This document shows positions 28,787-38,398 of a DNA stretch of 64,000 nt, piece after piece. A model generated the notes under the pieces. That model was not told the DNA's origin and searched no databases. It worked only from the letters and a program-made list of their open reading frames with translations. The stretch is from an uncultured Bacteroidota bacterium (GTDB lineage: Bacteria; Bacteroidota; Bacteroidia; Chitinophagales; Chitinophagaceae). Numbering within the stretch: the stretch's first letter is position 1; every line of letters starts with the position of its first letter. A program made the translations under genes and the position numbers. The stretch is taken from contig CAIOIZ010000116.1 in NCBI GenBank assembly GCA_903858475.1, positions 1-64,000 of the forward strand. Direction: 5' to 3'.

Positions 28787-31603
28787 ATGAAGCAATTATT
28801 ACTTAGTTTTTTAGTCATACTGAGTTACACAACCGTGAATGCCCAGGTAAGAGGAACCGTTTTGGATAGCGCTGGGAAAAAGCCCATTGACAAGCTAACT
28901 GTCGGGCTGGTGATTAAATCGAATCCAAGAGATACCGCCTATACGCTCACTGATGAAAAAGGCAATTTTCAATTTACGGCAGTACCTGCTTCCAGTTTTT
29001 CTATTGTAATTATCAATATGGGCTATAATCCTATTGCAAAATACATCCCTGTAAAACAAGCAGAAAAAATAATTGAATTAGGCAAAATTGTGTTGAGCAG
29101 TCGCGCTAAATTATTAGATGAAGTAATTGTACAATCGGCACCCATTGTTGTAAAAGAGGATACCATTGAGTACAGAGCGGATGCATTTAAAACAAAGGAA
29201 GGGGCTGTGGTAGAGGACCTGCTGAAAAAATTACCAGGTATTCAAGTGGATAAGGAAGGCAACGTGAAAGCTCAGGGAAAATCTGTATCGAGAGTAAAAG
29301 TAAATGGCAAGGATTTTTTTGGAGGGGATGTAAAAACGGCTACCAAGGAATTGCCAGCCAACATTGTAGATAAAATTCAAGTAATTGATGACTATGGTGA
29401 CCAAGCAACTGTCAGTGGCATCAAAGACGGAGAGCCCGATAAGATTATCAATATTGAATTGAAAAAAGACAAGAACAAAGGATTTTTTGGAAGAACCACC
29501 ATTGGTGCGGGTACGGAAGACCGTTATCAGGCTTCCTTTAATGGCAATTACTTTAACAATAACAAACAAATATCATTATTTGCCAATAGCAATAATACCA
29601 ACGCCTCGCTTTTCAATTTTGGAGGCGGTGGCAATCGAGGTGCTACCAGTATGATGCGCAGCGGTATGGGGGCTGTAAGCGATATGGGAGGCATGGGGGC
29701 AGCTGGCGACCTTAGCCAATTTGGTGGATCTAATTCGGGCATCTCGGCCACCAATTCAATGGGCACCAATTTTCGTGACCAATGGGGAAAGCGTGTAAGC
29801 GTATATGGTAGTTATTCTTATTCCCACAAAAACACTAGTTTATTACAGAATACTTCTGCACAAAATTTTTATACCAGCAATAGCTTTATCAATAACCAAG
29901 ACCAAAACAACCAAACCATTGGCGAAAGTCACCGAGGTACTTTCAATATCGAATATCAAATAGATTCATTCAATTATATTAAAATTAGTCCCAGTATTAA
30001 TTATAGCAAGAATACAGGGAATAATAAAAGTCTATTTGACTATATACAAACGGGCGGCATTAAGTCGAGTGATGGTAGTAACTTAAACCAGTCAAGCTCT
30101 ACTGCACCTAATTTAAGTGCAAATGTGCTTTTCAATCACAAATTCAGAAAAAGGGGACGCAATTTTTCTGCCAGCGTAAATCTTGGCAACAATGAGAGCA
30201 ATAGCACACAAGATATTGTCAACCTCAGCAATCAATACATTCCACCTTTTATTGGTTATAGAAATGCTTTCCAATACATCGATCAGCAAAACAATAATCA
30301 CAATTACGGTGTGCGGTTAACTTATAGTGAACCTTTGTCGAAGACCCGCAACCTCGACTTCTCCTTGTCGCACAACAACAATTATAGTAGGAACGATAAG
30401 AAAACTTACAATGTAGACAGTGCCAGTCAAGCACAAACCCTGAACAGTTTTTTAAGCAATGACTTTGAAAATAATTTTTACAATAATCGTGCAGGCATAT
30501 CCTTACGCACTACCACCAAAAAATACAATTACACATTGGGTTTAAGTTTTCAACCAGTTGACCTGCAAGGAAAATCAATTACCAAAGACAGTGCTTACCA
30601 ATCCATCAAACGCCTCAATGTATTTCCAGTACTTAGAGCGGTTTACAATTTCAGTCGTACCAAAGCACTTAACTTTAATTATAGTGGCAATGCTACTCAA
30701 CCTAGTTTTTCCCAATTACAACCAGTACTGGATGTCAGCAACCAGCAAAATATTTCCCAAGGTAATCCTAACCTGAAGCCATCGATTAACCATAACCTGA
30801 ATTTCAGTTACAATAATTTTAATTTCATTACTGGCAAAGTCTTCTTTAGCAACTTTACCTTTAGTACTATCAAAAATCAAATTGTAAATAATAGTATTAA
30901 CAAAGGGGCAGGCCGACAGTTAAGCATACCCGAAAATGTAAATGGCTATTATAATTTATTGGGACTTTATACCTATAGCCGACCCTATAAGAATAGAAAA
31001 TATGTAATCACTTTTAATGGTTCTGCCAACTACAACCACAATATCAACCTGATTGATAGCAGTAAAAATATTGGCCAAAACTGGCTCCTGAATCAGGGAT
31101 TCAATTTTGAATTCAACTTTAAAAACTGGTTAGAATTTGGAACAGGATTATCCTATAGTTTGAATGATGTTAAGTACAAAAGCGCTACTGGCGGCAATAT
31201 TGGTTCGCTGCAAAACAGCAGCAGCAATGCTTGGACAATCAGCAGCAATATCAATATTGACCTTAGCAAAAGAACCGTCTTGGTATACGATTTCGATTAT
31301 ACCATTAACACGGGCCTGGCCAGTTCGGTTAGCCGCAACCTAGCCATAATGAACGCTAGCATTGAACAACAATTATTTAAAAAGAAAAACGGCATTCTGA
31401 AACTGGCAGCTTTCGATTTATTTAAACAAAACAGCAATATCAATCGCTCCGTTAATGCCAATTCCATCACCGATACCAGAAGCAATCGATTGACGCGCTA
31501 TTTTATGCTAAGTTTTACCTATCGACTGCAAAAATTTGTAGGTCAACGCCCCATGGGTGGAATGCGACCAATGGGTGGCGATAGAGCGGTGCAATTCAAT
31601 TAA
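28787..31603 (+). CDS. TonB-dependent receptor-like outer membrane beta-barrel protein
   Basis: A 938-aa protein: signal peptide (ending TVNAQ), carboxypeptidase-regulatory-like domain (about 20-110), plug-like region (VVEDLLKKLPGIQVDKEGNV, SRVKVNGKDFFGGD) and a long outer-membrane barrel rich in Asn/Ser strands. The architecture matches the Bacteroidota outer-membrane beta-barrel family rather than SusC. A glycine/methionine-rich loop (SMMRSGMGAVSDMGGMGAAG) sits near residue 290, and the C-terminus has GGMRPMGGDR after the last barrel strand. Substrate unknown. No partner gene is adjacent. Confidence 0.8.
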   Translation: MKQLLLSFLVILSYTTVNAQVRGTVLDSAGKKPIDKLTVGLVIKSNPRDTAYTLTDEKGNFQFTAVPASSFSIVIINMGYNPIAKYIPVKQAEKIIELGKIVLSSRAKLLDEVIVQSAPIVVKEDTIEYRADAFKTKEGAVVEDLLKKLPGIQVDKEGNVKAQGKSVSRVKVNGKDFFGGDVKTATKELPANIVDKIQVIDDYGDQATVSGIKDGEPDKIINIELKKDKNKGFFGRTTIGAGTEDRYQASFNGNYFNNNKQISLFANSNNTNASLFNFGGGGNRGATSMMRSGMGAVSDMGGMGAAGDLSQFGGSNSGISATNSMGTNFRDQWGKRVSVYGSYSYSHKNTSLLQNTSAQNFYTSNSFINNQDQNNQTIGESHRGTFNIEYQIDSFNYIKISPSINYSKNTGNNKSLFDYIQTGGIKSSDGSNLNQSSSTAPNLSANVLFNHKFRKRGRNFSASVNLGNNESNSTQDIVNLSNQYIPPFIGYRNAFQYIDQQNNNHNYGVRLTYSEPLSKTRNLDFSLSHNNNYSRNDKKTYNVDSASQAQTLNSFLSNDFENNFYNNRAGISLRTTTKKYNYTLGLSFQPVDLQGKSITKDSAYQSIKRLNVFPVLRAVYNFSRTKALNFNYSGNATQPSFSQLQPVLDVSNQQNISQGNPNLKPSINHNLNFSYNNFNFITGKVFFSNFTFSTIKNQIVNNSINKGAGRQLSIPENVNGYYNLLGLYTYSRPYKNRKYVITFNGSANYNHNINLIDSSKNIGQNWLLNQGFNFEFNFKNWLEFGTGLSYSLNDVKYKSATGGNIGSLQNSSSNAWTISSNINIDLSKRTVLVYDFDYTINTGLASSVSRNLAIMNASIEQQLFKKKNGILKLAAFDLFKQNSNINRSVNANSITDTRSNRLTRYFMLSFTYRLQKFVGQRPMGGMRPMGGDRAVQFN

Positions 31604-31640
31604 TTTGTTACCAAATAGCCAGATTGGCTGGAATTGAAGT

Positions 31641-31677
31641 AAAAAAAGGAGTTTCAAGTTCTGAAACTCCTTTTTTT
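31641..31677 (+). terminator. Rho-independent terminator after barrel gene
   Basis: Perfect stem AAAAAAAGGAGTTTCA / TGAAACTCCTTTTTTT around a 5-nt loop. It lies inside the long track ORF for atpG, which supports the later atpG start. Confidence 0.85.
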
Positions 31678-31734
31678 GGCCAAAACCCTGCCCTGAAATT
31701 TGAAATTAGGCATGGTTTTATACAGCCTTTGCCC

Positions 31735-31742
31735 TACCTTTG
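31735..31742 (+). promoter_or_regulatory. -7 box for atpG
   Basis: TACCTTTG lies 40 nt before the atpG start and after the preceding terminator. The -33 element is weak. Confidence 0.45.
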
Positions 31743-31782
31743 CCGCCTTAAAACTAAGCGCAAATTTTTAATACTTTTCAGT

Positions 31783-32664
31783 ATGTCAGGTGCATTAAAA
31801 GAGGTACGTAACCGAATAAAGAGTGTTCAAAGCACTCAGCAAATTACCAAGGCCATGAAAATGGTGAGTGCTGCCAAGCTTCGCAGGGCGCAGGATGCCA
31901 TTACGCAAATGAGGCCCTATGCCAAAAAATTGCAAGAAATGCTAGGCAATATCATCAGCAACAGCGATGGCAGTGTAAACATTGCATTAGCAGAAGAAAG
32001 AAAAGTAGAAAAAGCTTTAATAATCATCGTTACCAGTGATCGTGGTCTTTGTGGCGGTTACAACAGTAACCTGATTAAATTAACCAAACAAGTAATGCTA
32101 GAAAAATATCCTGAGCAACATGCAAAAGGCAATGTATCGGTATTGCCAATTGGCAAAAAAGGATACGAACATTTCAATAAAAATGGATTTAAAGTAGTGG
32201 ACGCCTATTGGGATATTTTTACTGGATTGAGTTTTACCAAAGTGCAGACTGCTGCCAAATATGCAATGAATGCCTTTGTCAATAAGGAGTTTGATGCAGT
32301 AGAATTAATATTCAGTGAATTTAAAAATGCTGCTACCCAGCGCTTTGTTGCTGAAACCTTTTTGCCTGTTTCGAAAGCAGTTAAGGTTGCTGGACAAAAA
32401 AATGCTGATTTCATATTTGAACCAGGCAAAGAAGTGCTTATCACCGAGCTGATGCCTAAAATTTTAAACACTCAATTGTTCAAAGCCGTACTTGATGCCA
32501 ACGCTAGTGAGCATGGTGCACGTATGACAGCCATGGACAAAGCAAGTGAAAATGCCAACGAACTTTTAAAATCATTAAAAATTAGTTACAACAGAGCCAG
32601 ACAAGCTGCTATTACCACTGAACTTACCGAAATCGTAAGTGGTGCTGCAGCATTGCAAGGTTAA
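31783..32664 (+). CDS. atpG: ATP synthase F1 gamma subunit
   Basis: The 293-aa rotor subunit of F1Fo ATP synthase, which couples proton flow to catalysis in the alpha/beta hexamer. The N-terminus MSGALKEVRNRIKSVQSTQQITKAMKMVSAAKLRRAQ is the classic gamma start. The internal VTSDRGLCGGYNSNL and the C-terminal RARQAAITTELTEIVSGAAAL are the other conserved blocks. The track ORF adds 53 residues that include the upstream terminator and are not real. No other atp gene is present, so atpG is separated from the rest of the operon or at its edge. scpB follows after 73 bp. Confidence 0.95.
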   Translation: MSGALKEVRNRIKSVQSTQQITKAMKMVSAAKLRRAQDAITQMRPYAKKLQEMLGNIISNSDGSVNIALAEERKVEKALIIIVTSDRGLCGGYNSNLIKLTKQVMLEKYPEQHAKGNVSVLPIGKKGYEHFNKNGFKVVDAYWDIFTGLSFTKVQTAAKYAMNAFVNKEFDAVELIFSEFKNAATQRFVAETFLPVSKAVKVAGQKNADFIFEPGKEVLITELMPKILNTQLFKAVLDANASEHGARMTAMDKASENANELLKSLKISYNRARQAAITTELTEIVSGAAALQG

Positions 32665-32737
32665 TGTCAACTGATTTTATACTAAGTGCCGGTTTTAAAA
32701 ACCTGCTAGCCAAGAACCCCCATCAACGAAAAAAAAC

Positions 32738-33451
32738 ATGGAGCTTTCACAAATCATTCCTCATATTGAAGCACTGGTCTTTGCCAGTGACAAACCACTC
32801 AATAATACCGATATACTTGAATTGGTTAACAATGCATTGGGCTTCATAGAAGAAAGAGCCACTATAGAACAAGTGGAAGCTGCATTAGAAGGTATTCAAG
32901 ACAAATACAATGCTGAATTCTATGCCTTCGAATTATTACAAAGCGGTGGCGGATGGCAGTTCCTTACTAAGAAAGAATACCATAAAACGGTGGCACAATT
33001 AAATGGCGATAAATTTCTGAAACGCTTATCGATTGCTGCATTGGAAACATTGGCCATTATTGCATACAAACAACCCATCACCAAAAGTGAAATCGAAAGC
33101 ATTCGTGGTGTGAACTGTGATTATGCAGTACAAAAATTATTGGAAAAAGATTTAATCGTTATTACAGGAAGAAAAGAAGATGCCGTAGGACAACCATTGA
33201 TTTATGCTACTTCTAAATCTTTCATGGACTATTTTGGAATAAATAGCGCAGAAGATTTGCCAAAACTCAATGAGATACTCATGGAGGAACTGGTAAATGC
33301 TACCAATGTAAAAGAAGCACAGGCCGAGATGGAAGCTGAAAATGCTGCACAACAAGAGGCATTGGCAACAGAAGAAAACCTTGTTATAGAAGCCGACGGT
33401 CCAACGGAGGAAACGGCTTCAGATACGGAAGAAGAGAACAAGGACATTTAA
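32738..33451 (+). CDS. scpB: Chromosome segregation and condensation protein ScpB
   Basis: A 237-aa kleisin-associated subunit of the SMC-ScpAB condensin. Two winged-helix domains are recognisable. The core LSIAALETLAIIAYKQPITKSEIESIRGVNCDYAVQKLLEKDLI is diagnostic, followed by GRKEDAVGQPLIYATSKSFMDYFG. The C-terminal 50 residues are acidic and glutamate-rich, as in many Bacteroidota homologues. No scpA is adjacent. Likely read through from atpG or its own weak promoter. Confidence 0.93.
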   Translation: MELSQIIPHIEALVFASDKPLNNTDILELVNNALGFIEERATIEQVEAALEGIQDKYNAEFYAFELLQSGGGWQFLTKKEYHKTVAQLNGDKFLKRLSIAALETLAIIAYKQPITKSEIESIRGVNCDYAVQKLLEKDLIVITGRKEDAVGQPLIYATSKSFMDYFGINSAEDLPKLNEILMEELVNATNVKEAQAEMEAENAAQQEALATEENLVIEADGPTEETASDTEEENKDI

Positions 33452-33536
33452 TCCCTCTAAACTTTATTTTTTACCTTTTTCCCTGCTTTTTTTATGCAGG
33501 TAATTCACTACGCGCTCAATTCTGTAGGATGATTCG

Positions 33537-33544
33537 TATTTTCG
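33537..33544 (+). promoter_or_regulatory. -7-like box, 4 nt before lysA start
   Basis: TATTTTCG differs from TAnnTTTG by one base. The spacer cgac separates it from the ATG at 33549, as at several other genes here. Confidence 0.35.
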
Positions 33545-33548
33545 CGAC

Positions 33549-34760
33549 ATGTCGATTTTACTTTCCCCCGAACACTTAAATGAACTGGCTACAGCATTTG
33601 GTAGCCCATTGTATGTGTATAATGCCGATCAAATAACTGAACAATACAAACGCCTTACCACGGCGTTTGCACAAACCGATACTCGTTTTTTTTATGCCTG
33701 TAAAGCATTGACCAATATTCATGTTTTAAGGCATATCAATAGCATCGGTTGTAATATAGATTGTAGCTCTATCAATGAAGTAAAGCTGGCTTTATTTGCA
33801 GGATGCACTCCTAACAATGTATTGTATACTTCCAATGGAATTCACTTCTCAGAAATTGAAGAGGCTAAGGACTTAGGTGTACATATCAATATAGATAGTT
33901 TGAGTAACCTGGAAAAATTTGGACAAAAATTTGGACCCCATTATCCAGTAGGTATTAGGCTACGCCCCAATATTATGGCAGGCGGCAATATGAAAATTTC
34001 TACCGGACACGACAAAAGTAAATTTGGAATCCCTGTTGAACAGCTGGATGAAATTTTAACGCTAGTAGAAAAATACCAACTCAATATTCAAAATCTGCAC
34101 ATTCATACAGGCAGTGATATCAAGGATGTGGAGGTATTTGTAAAAGGCATTGAGGTACTTTTTGATATTATACCCCATTTCAAAAATTTAAAATCCGTTG
34201 ATTTGGGTGGTGGATTTAAAGTACCCTATCAAAAAGGCGATGGAGAAACTGATATCGATTTGTTGGCGACAAAAGTAAAAGAGGCATTTGACAACCACCC
34301 TAACCCCAATGGACAACCGCTGCAAGTATGGTTTGAGCCAGGAAAATTTCTGGTGAGTGCAGCTGGTTATTTAATCACAGAAGTTAATGTGATGAAGAAA
34401 AGTGGCGACACTGTTTTTGCTGGTATCAACAGTGGATTCAACCACCTCATCCGGCCAATGTTTTATGATGCGTATCACCGCATAGAAAACATAAGTAATA
34501 AAAACGGCAAAGAAGCAAACTATACCGTAGTAGGCAATATTTGCGAAACAGATACCTTTGCTACAGACCGATCTATACAAGAAATACGCGAAGGAGATCG
34601 CTTGGTTTTCTACAATGCAGGTGCCTATGGATTTGAAATGAGCAGCAATTTTAATAGCAGGTTTAAACCAGCAGAGGTATTAGTCACCAATGGAAATGCA
34701 CAACTCATTAGAAAGAGAGATGTATTGGAGGATCTTATTAAAAATCAACAGATCAATTAA
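33549..34760 (+). CDS. lysA: Diaminopimelate decarboxylase
   Basis: A 403-aa PLP-dependent fold-III decarboxylase that converts meso-diaminopimelate to L-lysine. The PLP lysine is Lys52 in FFYACKALTN. HIHTGSDI and VDLGGGFKVPY bind the phosphate, FEPGKFLVSAAGYL is the conserved strand, and CETDTFATDR contributes the active-site cysteine across the dimer. The product is slightly short of typical enzymes but complete. The same pathway is represented later in the window by aspartate kinase, though the genes are unlinked. Confidence 0.93.
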   Translation: MSILLSPEHLNELATAFGSPLYVYNADQITEQYKRLTTAFAQTDTRFFYACKALTNIHVLRHINSIGCNIDCSSINEVKLALFAGCTPNNVLYTSNGIHFSEIEEAKDLGVHINIDSLSNLEKFGQKFGPHYPVGIRLRPNIMAGGNMKISTGHDKSKFGIPVEQLDEILTLVEKYQLNIQNLHIHTGSDIKDVEVFVKGIEVLFDIIPHFKNLKSVDLGGGFKVPYQKGDGETDIDLLATKVKEAFDNHPNPNGQPLQVWFEPGKFLVSAAGYLITEVNVMKKSGDTVFAGINSGFNHLIRPMFYDAYHRIENISNKNGKEANYTVVGNICETDTFATDRSIQEIREGDRLVFYNAGAYGFEMSSNFNSRFKPAEVLVTNGNAQLIRKRDVLEDLIKNQQIN

Positions 34761-34821
34761 TGTATTAATAATATGGCTTGAGTGCAGGCAATTAAAATCG
34801 ATATACTTATCACCATCAATC

Positions 34822-35541
34822 ATGAAAGAACTTAACTCATTTTTAAAAGGATTTATTTTGTTTTTGCGCCCAGGTGCTTGGCTACATTTTTTAAAACATC
34901 CTTTTCAATTTGCGGCCAATACCATTGCCCTATCAAGGTGGATCAGTAAAAACCAACGCAAAGGGATACTGGATGATTTTTATCTTCCAGTAAGAAAATA
35001 TGGCAATCGGGTTAAGTTACATGAATACATTGCAACACAAGAAAACCTCGAGAATACGCCTATAGATTATTTGGAATTTGGTGTTTGTGGTGGACATTCT
35101 TTTTTCTGGTGGATAGAGAAAAACAAAAACCCCGAAACGAAATTCTTTGGTTTTGACACTTTTGAAGGATTGCCGGAAGACTGGGGTTTCTTTAAAAAAG
35201 GAGACATGAACGCCGGCCTCCCAGTGTTGCAAGACAGTAGGGCAAGCTTTCACAAAGGCTTGTTTCAAGATTCGCTGATTCCTTTCTTGGAAAATCACAA
35301 CCTGAACAATGGTCGCAGAAAACTGATACATATGGATGCCGACTTGTACAGCTCTACCCTATATGTACTTACTTCCATCGCCCGGTATTTAAAACCCGGT
35401 GACATCATATTATTCGATGAATTTAATGTACCCAATCACGAATTTGCCGCATTTAGCCAATTTGCTGCTGCTTTTTATGTACAATACGAACTGCTGGGTG
35501 CAGTAAATAACTATTATCAAATTGCCATTAAATTAAAATAG
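34822..35541 (+). CDS. TylF/MycF-like SAM-dependent methyltransferase
   Basis: A 239-aa class I methyltransferase of the macrocin O-methyltransferase-like type. DYLEFGVCGGHSFFWW is the SAM-binding motif I, FFGFDTFEGLPEDWG is the conserved acidic motif of this family, and KLIHMDADLYSSTLYVL with GDIILFDEFN supplies the metal/acid residues. The ORF-track start lies inside lysA, so ATG 34822 (MKELNSFLKGFILF) is preferred. Relatives methylate sugar hydroxyls. A surface-glycan role is plausible but not shown by neighbours. Confidence 0.8.
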   Translation: MKELNSFLKGFILFLRPGAWLHFLKHPFQFAANTIALSRWISKNQRKGILDDFYLPVRKYGNRVKLHEYIATQENLENTPIDYLEFGVCGGHSFFWWIEKNKNPETKFFGFDTFEGLPEDWGFFKKGDMNAGLPVLQDSRASFHKGLFQDSLIPFLENHNLNNGRRKLIHMDADLYSSTLYVLTSIARYLKPGDIILFDEFNVPNHEFAAFSQFAAAFYVQYELLGAVNNYYQIAIKLK

Positions 35542-35637
35542 TAATAAAGCAATCCAAAGACACCCCTTCTATGGATTAAATATTATTGTGTAAATTGTTG
35601 GCTTGAATCAGCTTTGTATCACCTCAATAATCACAAA

Positions 35638-38163
35638 ATGACCAGGTCACTTATTGTTAGTTTATTATTATTTTTTTCGCTGAGTGTAGTCGCCCAAAGA
35701 AATGAAATTGTTGGCGTACCGCATACTGGCGCAATGGGTATTACAGTTTCAGTCGCTGAATTAAGTGCCAGATCTGCACAGGCCGATCTTTTACCCAAAA
35801 CCATTCGCGTTAGAGAAGAATATGAAACCAGGCGCCATCCTCGTTTCCCTGCTAACACTAGTACGAATACGCCAGTGGCACCTAATTCACCCAATGGCAT
35901 TAGTACTACACAAGCCATTTATTCCAATTTTTTAAGTAATACATTGAATGAATCTGGCTCTGTTCCGCCAGATAGCCAAGGCGATATTGGTAGCACGCAG
36001 GTTTGCATTGCTTCTAATGGAAGATTAAAATTCTATGCAAAAAATACCGTTTGTCAAACAGCGCAAACCACTACTACCGGCACTTCAAATGTAACATTAG
36101 CATCCCCTGCATTTAGCACAGATCTGGATGTTTTTTTTGCAACTGTTGCACCCAATGGCACGACTGACCCACATGTTCGATTTGATCGCAGTACCGGTCG
36201 TTGGTTTATTGTTGCCATTGATTTGGCCAATTTTTCTAATGCCTGTGTGATAGCAGTGAGCAGTGGTGCCACTGTTACTTCTGCAGCCAATTTCACCTTT
36301 TTTAGTTTTGTATTTGATGCATTGTCACCTGTTCCCCCATCACCCTATGCAGGAGGTTTCTTCGATTATCCCACATTGGGAGTAGACGCCAATGCGCTAT
36401 ATATCGGCGGCACCATGTTTGATGCGGCAGGTACTTCCTATTTGGGCGCTTCTGTTTTTATAGTACGTAAAAGTTCTATACTTGGCGCAGGCCCCATCGT
36501 AACAACTGCATTTCATCAATTGGGAGGTGCTGCTACTGGGATCTATGTGGCACAGGGTGTTGACAATGATGACCCATCTGCCACTGTTGGATATTTAATT
36601 GGTGTAGATGCTGGCGTATACAGTAAATTGAATTTACATAGAATTACCAATCCTGGTGGCACCCCTGTTGCATCTGCCGCAGTGGCTATTAGTGTTGCTG
36701 GAGGCACAAGTGGCCCTATCTCACAAGCCGCTATTGGCGGCAATACTGTTGATGCAACAGATGATAGATTATTTGCTGCTTCTATTAGAAAAAATAAAAT
36801 AACTGGCACCAGCTCACTTTGGACAGCCCATGCAATAAATGTTACCAGTGCAGGTGTAGCTTCAGCAAGTGGCACACGCAATGCAGCCAGGTGGTACCAA
36901 ATAGACAATTATACAGGCACCCCTACACTAACGCAGAAGGGTACCCTATATGATGCCGCAGCTACCAATGCCAGAGGATTTATTTTTCCTTCCATTGCCA
37001 TGACTGGACAAGGACATGCTGTACTAGGTTTTACAACAGCTGCAGCCAATCTATACTTAGATGCGGGTGTTGCAGGCCGTTATAGAACCGATGCTGCTTC
37101 TACCATGCAAGCATTTACTTTAGCAACTGCTGCAAGTACAACTTATAATCCTTCTTTTGATCCTGGACCTGGTTCACGCTGGGGCGATTATTCCCAAACA
37201 GTGGTAGATCCCAACGATGATATGACCATGTGGACATTTCAAGAATATTGCAATACCGCCAATAATTGGGGCTTAAGAGCTATTCAATTAAAAGCGCCAG
37301 CACCTGCTACGCCTACTGCTCCTGGCACTATTGGTTGTGGCTCCATTGTTGGACCCAATTATGTAACGCCCATCACCTTGAATGGAACATCAGTAAATAA
37401 TTCAGAATTTTTTGACCCAGGTACAGGCTATACAAACCGTTTAGCTGTTACTACCACTGGCGCTGGTGCCTCTATCAGTAACTTGGTTTTTGTTAGTCCT
37501 ACCCAAATTACTTTTAGTCTAACCTGGCCTCCTTCTTTAGCCGGAACCACACAAACCTTAACCATCACCAATCCCGATTGTCAAAGCATTACCACCACCT
37601 ATACCCTACCCAATGGTTGTACACCTATTCCTGTACAATGGATTAGCTTCACAGGAAGGGAAAACAATAAAAAAGTTTTATTAAACTGGGCTACTGCCAA
37701 TGAAATAAGCAATAAACTATTTGTTATTGAAAAATCTGATAATGGCTTAAATGGCTTTGCTGAAATTGGAACCGTTAACTCACATGGTATCAATGGCGGT
37801 AATTATGAATTTACAGACATCCGTCCAAGTACCTTTAATTATTATAGGTTAAAACAAGTGGATTTCAGTGGTGGATTTAAATATTCAGAAACCGTTTTGG
37901 TGAAGCTGCAGAGCAAATTTAATTTCGCCATCTATCCAAATCCTGCATCACAAAATATCACTGTAGAATACAATGAGCGTTTCCAAAATGGACAAATTAG
38001 CATTGTAAATAGTGTTGGTAAAACCTTGATGATGCAAACACTAACGGCTCCTAATAAAATTCAAATTGACATCAATAATTTGAAGGCGGGCCTCTATATC
38101 GTTAAAATTGTAGCTGCCGACGGAAGCAGTTTGCAAGAGAAACTGATAGTGGAAGCAAAATAA
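35638..38163 (+). CDS. T9SS-exported beta-rich protein
   Basis: An 841-aa secreted protein with signal peptide (MTRSLIVSLLLFFSLSVVAQ), a region of about 500 residues with propeller-like beta sequence (VPPDSQGDIGSTQ, RFDRSTGRWFIVAID, RWGDYSQTVVDPNDDMTMW), an IPT/Ig-like segment and a C-terminal T9SS type A sorting domain (FNFAIYPNPASQNITV, LKAGLYIVKIVA). Start ATG 35638 is preferred over the track start because the signal peptide begins there. The propeller-like region and the sorting domain resemble those of the 25065 gene, so the two are distant paralogues. Function unknown. Confidence 0.8.
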   Translation: MTRSLIVSLLLFFSLSVVAQRNEIVGVPHTGAMGITVSVAELSARSAQADLLPKTIRVREEYETRRHPRFPANTSTNTPVAPNSPNGISTTQAIYSNFLSNTLNESGSVPPDSQGDIGSTQVCIASNGRLKFYAKNTVCQTAQTTTTGTSNVTLASPAFSTDLDVFFATVAPNGTTDPHVRFDRSTGRWFIVAIDLANFSNACVIAVSSGATVTSAANFTFFSFVFDALSPVPPSPYAGGFFDYPTLGVDANALYIGGTMFDAAGTSYLGASVFIVRKSSILGAGPIVTTAFHQLGGAATGIYVAQGVDNDDPSATVGYLIGVDAGVYSKLNLHRITNPGGTPVASAAVAISVAGGTSGPISQAAIGGNTVDATDDRLFAASIRKNKITGTSSLWTAHAINVTSAGVASASGTRNAARWYQIDNYTGTPTLTQKGTLYDAAATNARGFIFPSIAMTGQGHAVLGFTTAAANLYLDAGVAGRYRTDAASTMQAFTLATAASTTYNPSFDPGPGSRWGDYSQTVVDPNDDMTMWTFQEYCNTANNWGLRAIQLKAPAPATPTAPGTIGCGSIVGPNYVTPITLNGTSVNNSEFFDPGTGYTNRLAVTTTGAGASISNLVFVSPTQITFSLTWPPSLAGTTQTLTITNPDCQSITTTYTLPNGCTPIPVQWISFTGRENNKKVLLNWATANEISNKLFVIEKSDNGLNGFAEIGTVNSHGINGGNYEFTDIRPSTFNYYRLKQVDFSGGFKYSETVLVKLQSKFNFAIYPNPASQNITVEYNERFQNGQISIVNSVGKTLMMQTLTAPNKIQIDINNLKAGLYIVKIVAADGSSLQEKLIVEAK

Positions 38164-38180
38164 AAGCTACTAATTATATC

Positions 38181-38207
38181 AAAAGCCGGTCAATTGACCG
38201 GCTTTTT
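38181..38207 (+). terminator. Palindromic terminator after T9SS gene
   Basis: AAAAGCCGGTCAATTGACCGGCTTTTTTT is a perfect palindrome with a T-tract, 18 nt after the stop. Confidence 0.85.
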
Positions 38208-38398
38208 TTGTTAATAAGGCAATCCCGCAAACAAGCAATCGCCAGCTATCAATAGCCCGAAAATGCATTTATATTTCTTTTAACTAAAAATACCTGCTTC
38301 CACTCTTGCAGAATCCAAATTTTCTTCCAACATTTACGTTCACAAACCAAACAGTAAAGCCGTCCTGGTTTTGCTGAACAAAAAAATACGATAAATAT

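Noticed and set aside
31624-31782. N-terminal extension of the atpG track ORF
   Set aside because: It spans a Rho-independent terminator and the -7 box, and known gamma subunits start at MSGALKEVRNRI-like sequence.
32664-32849. 61-aa ORF between atpG and scpB
   Set aside because: Overlaps the start of scpB in another frame and has no protein-like features.
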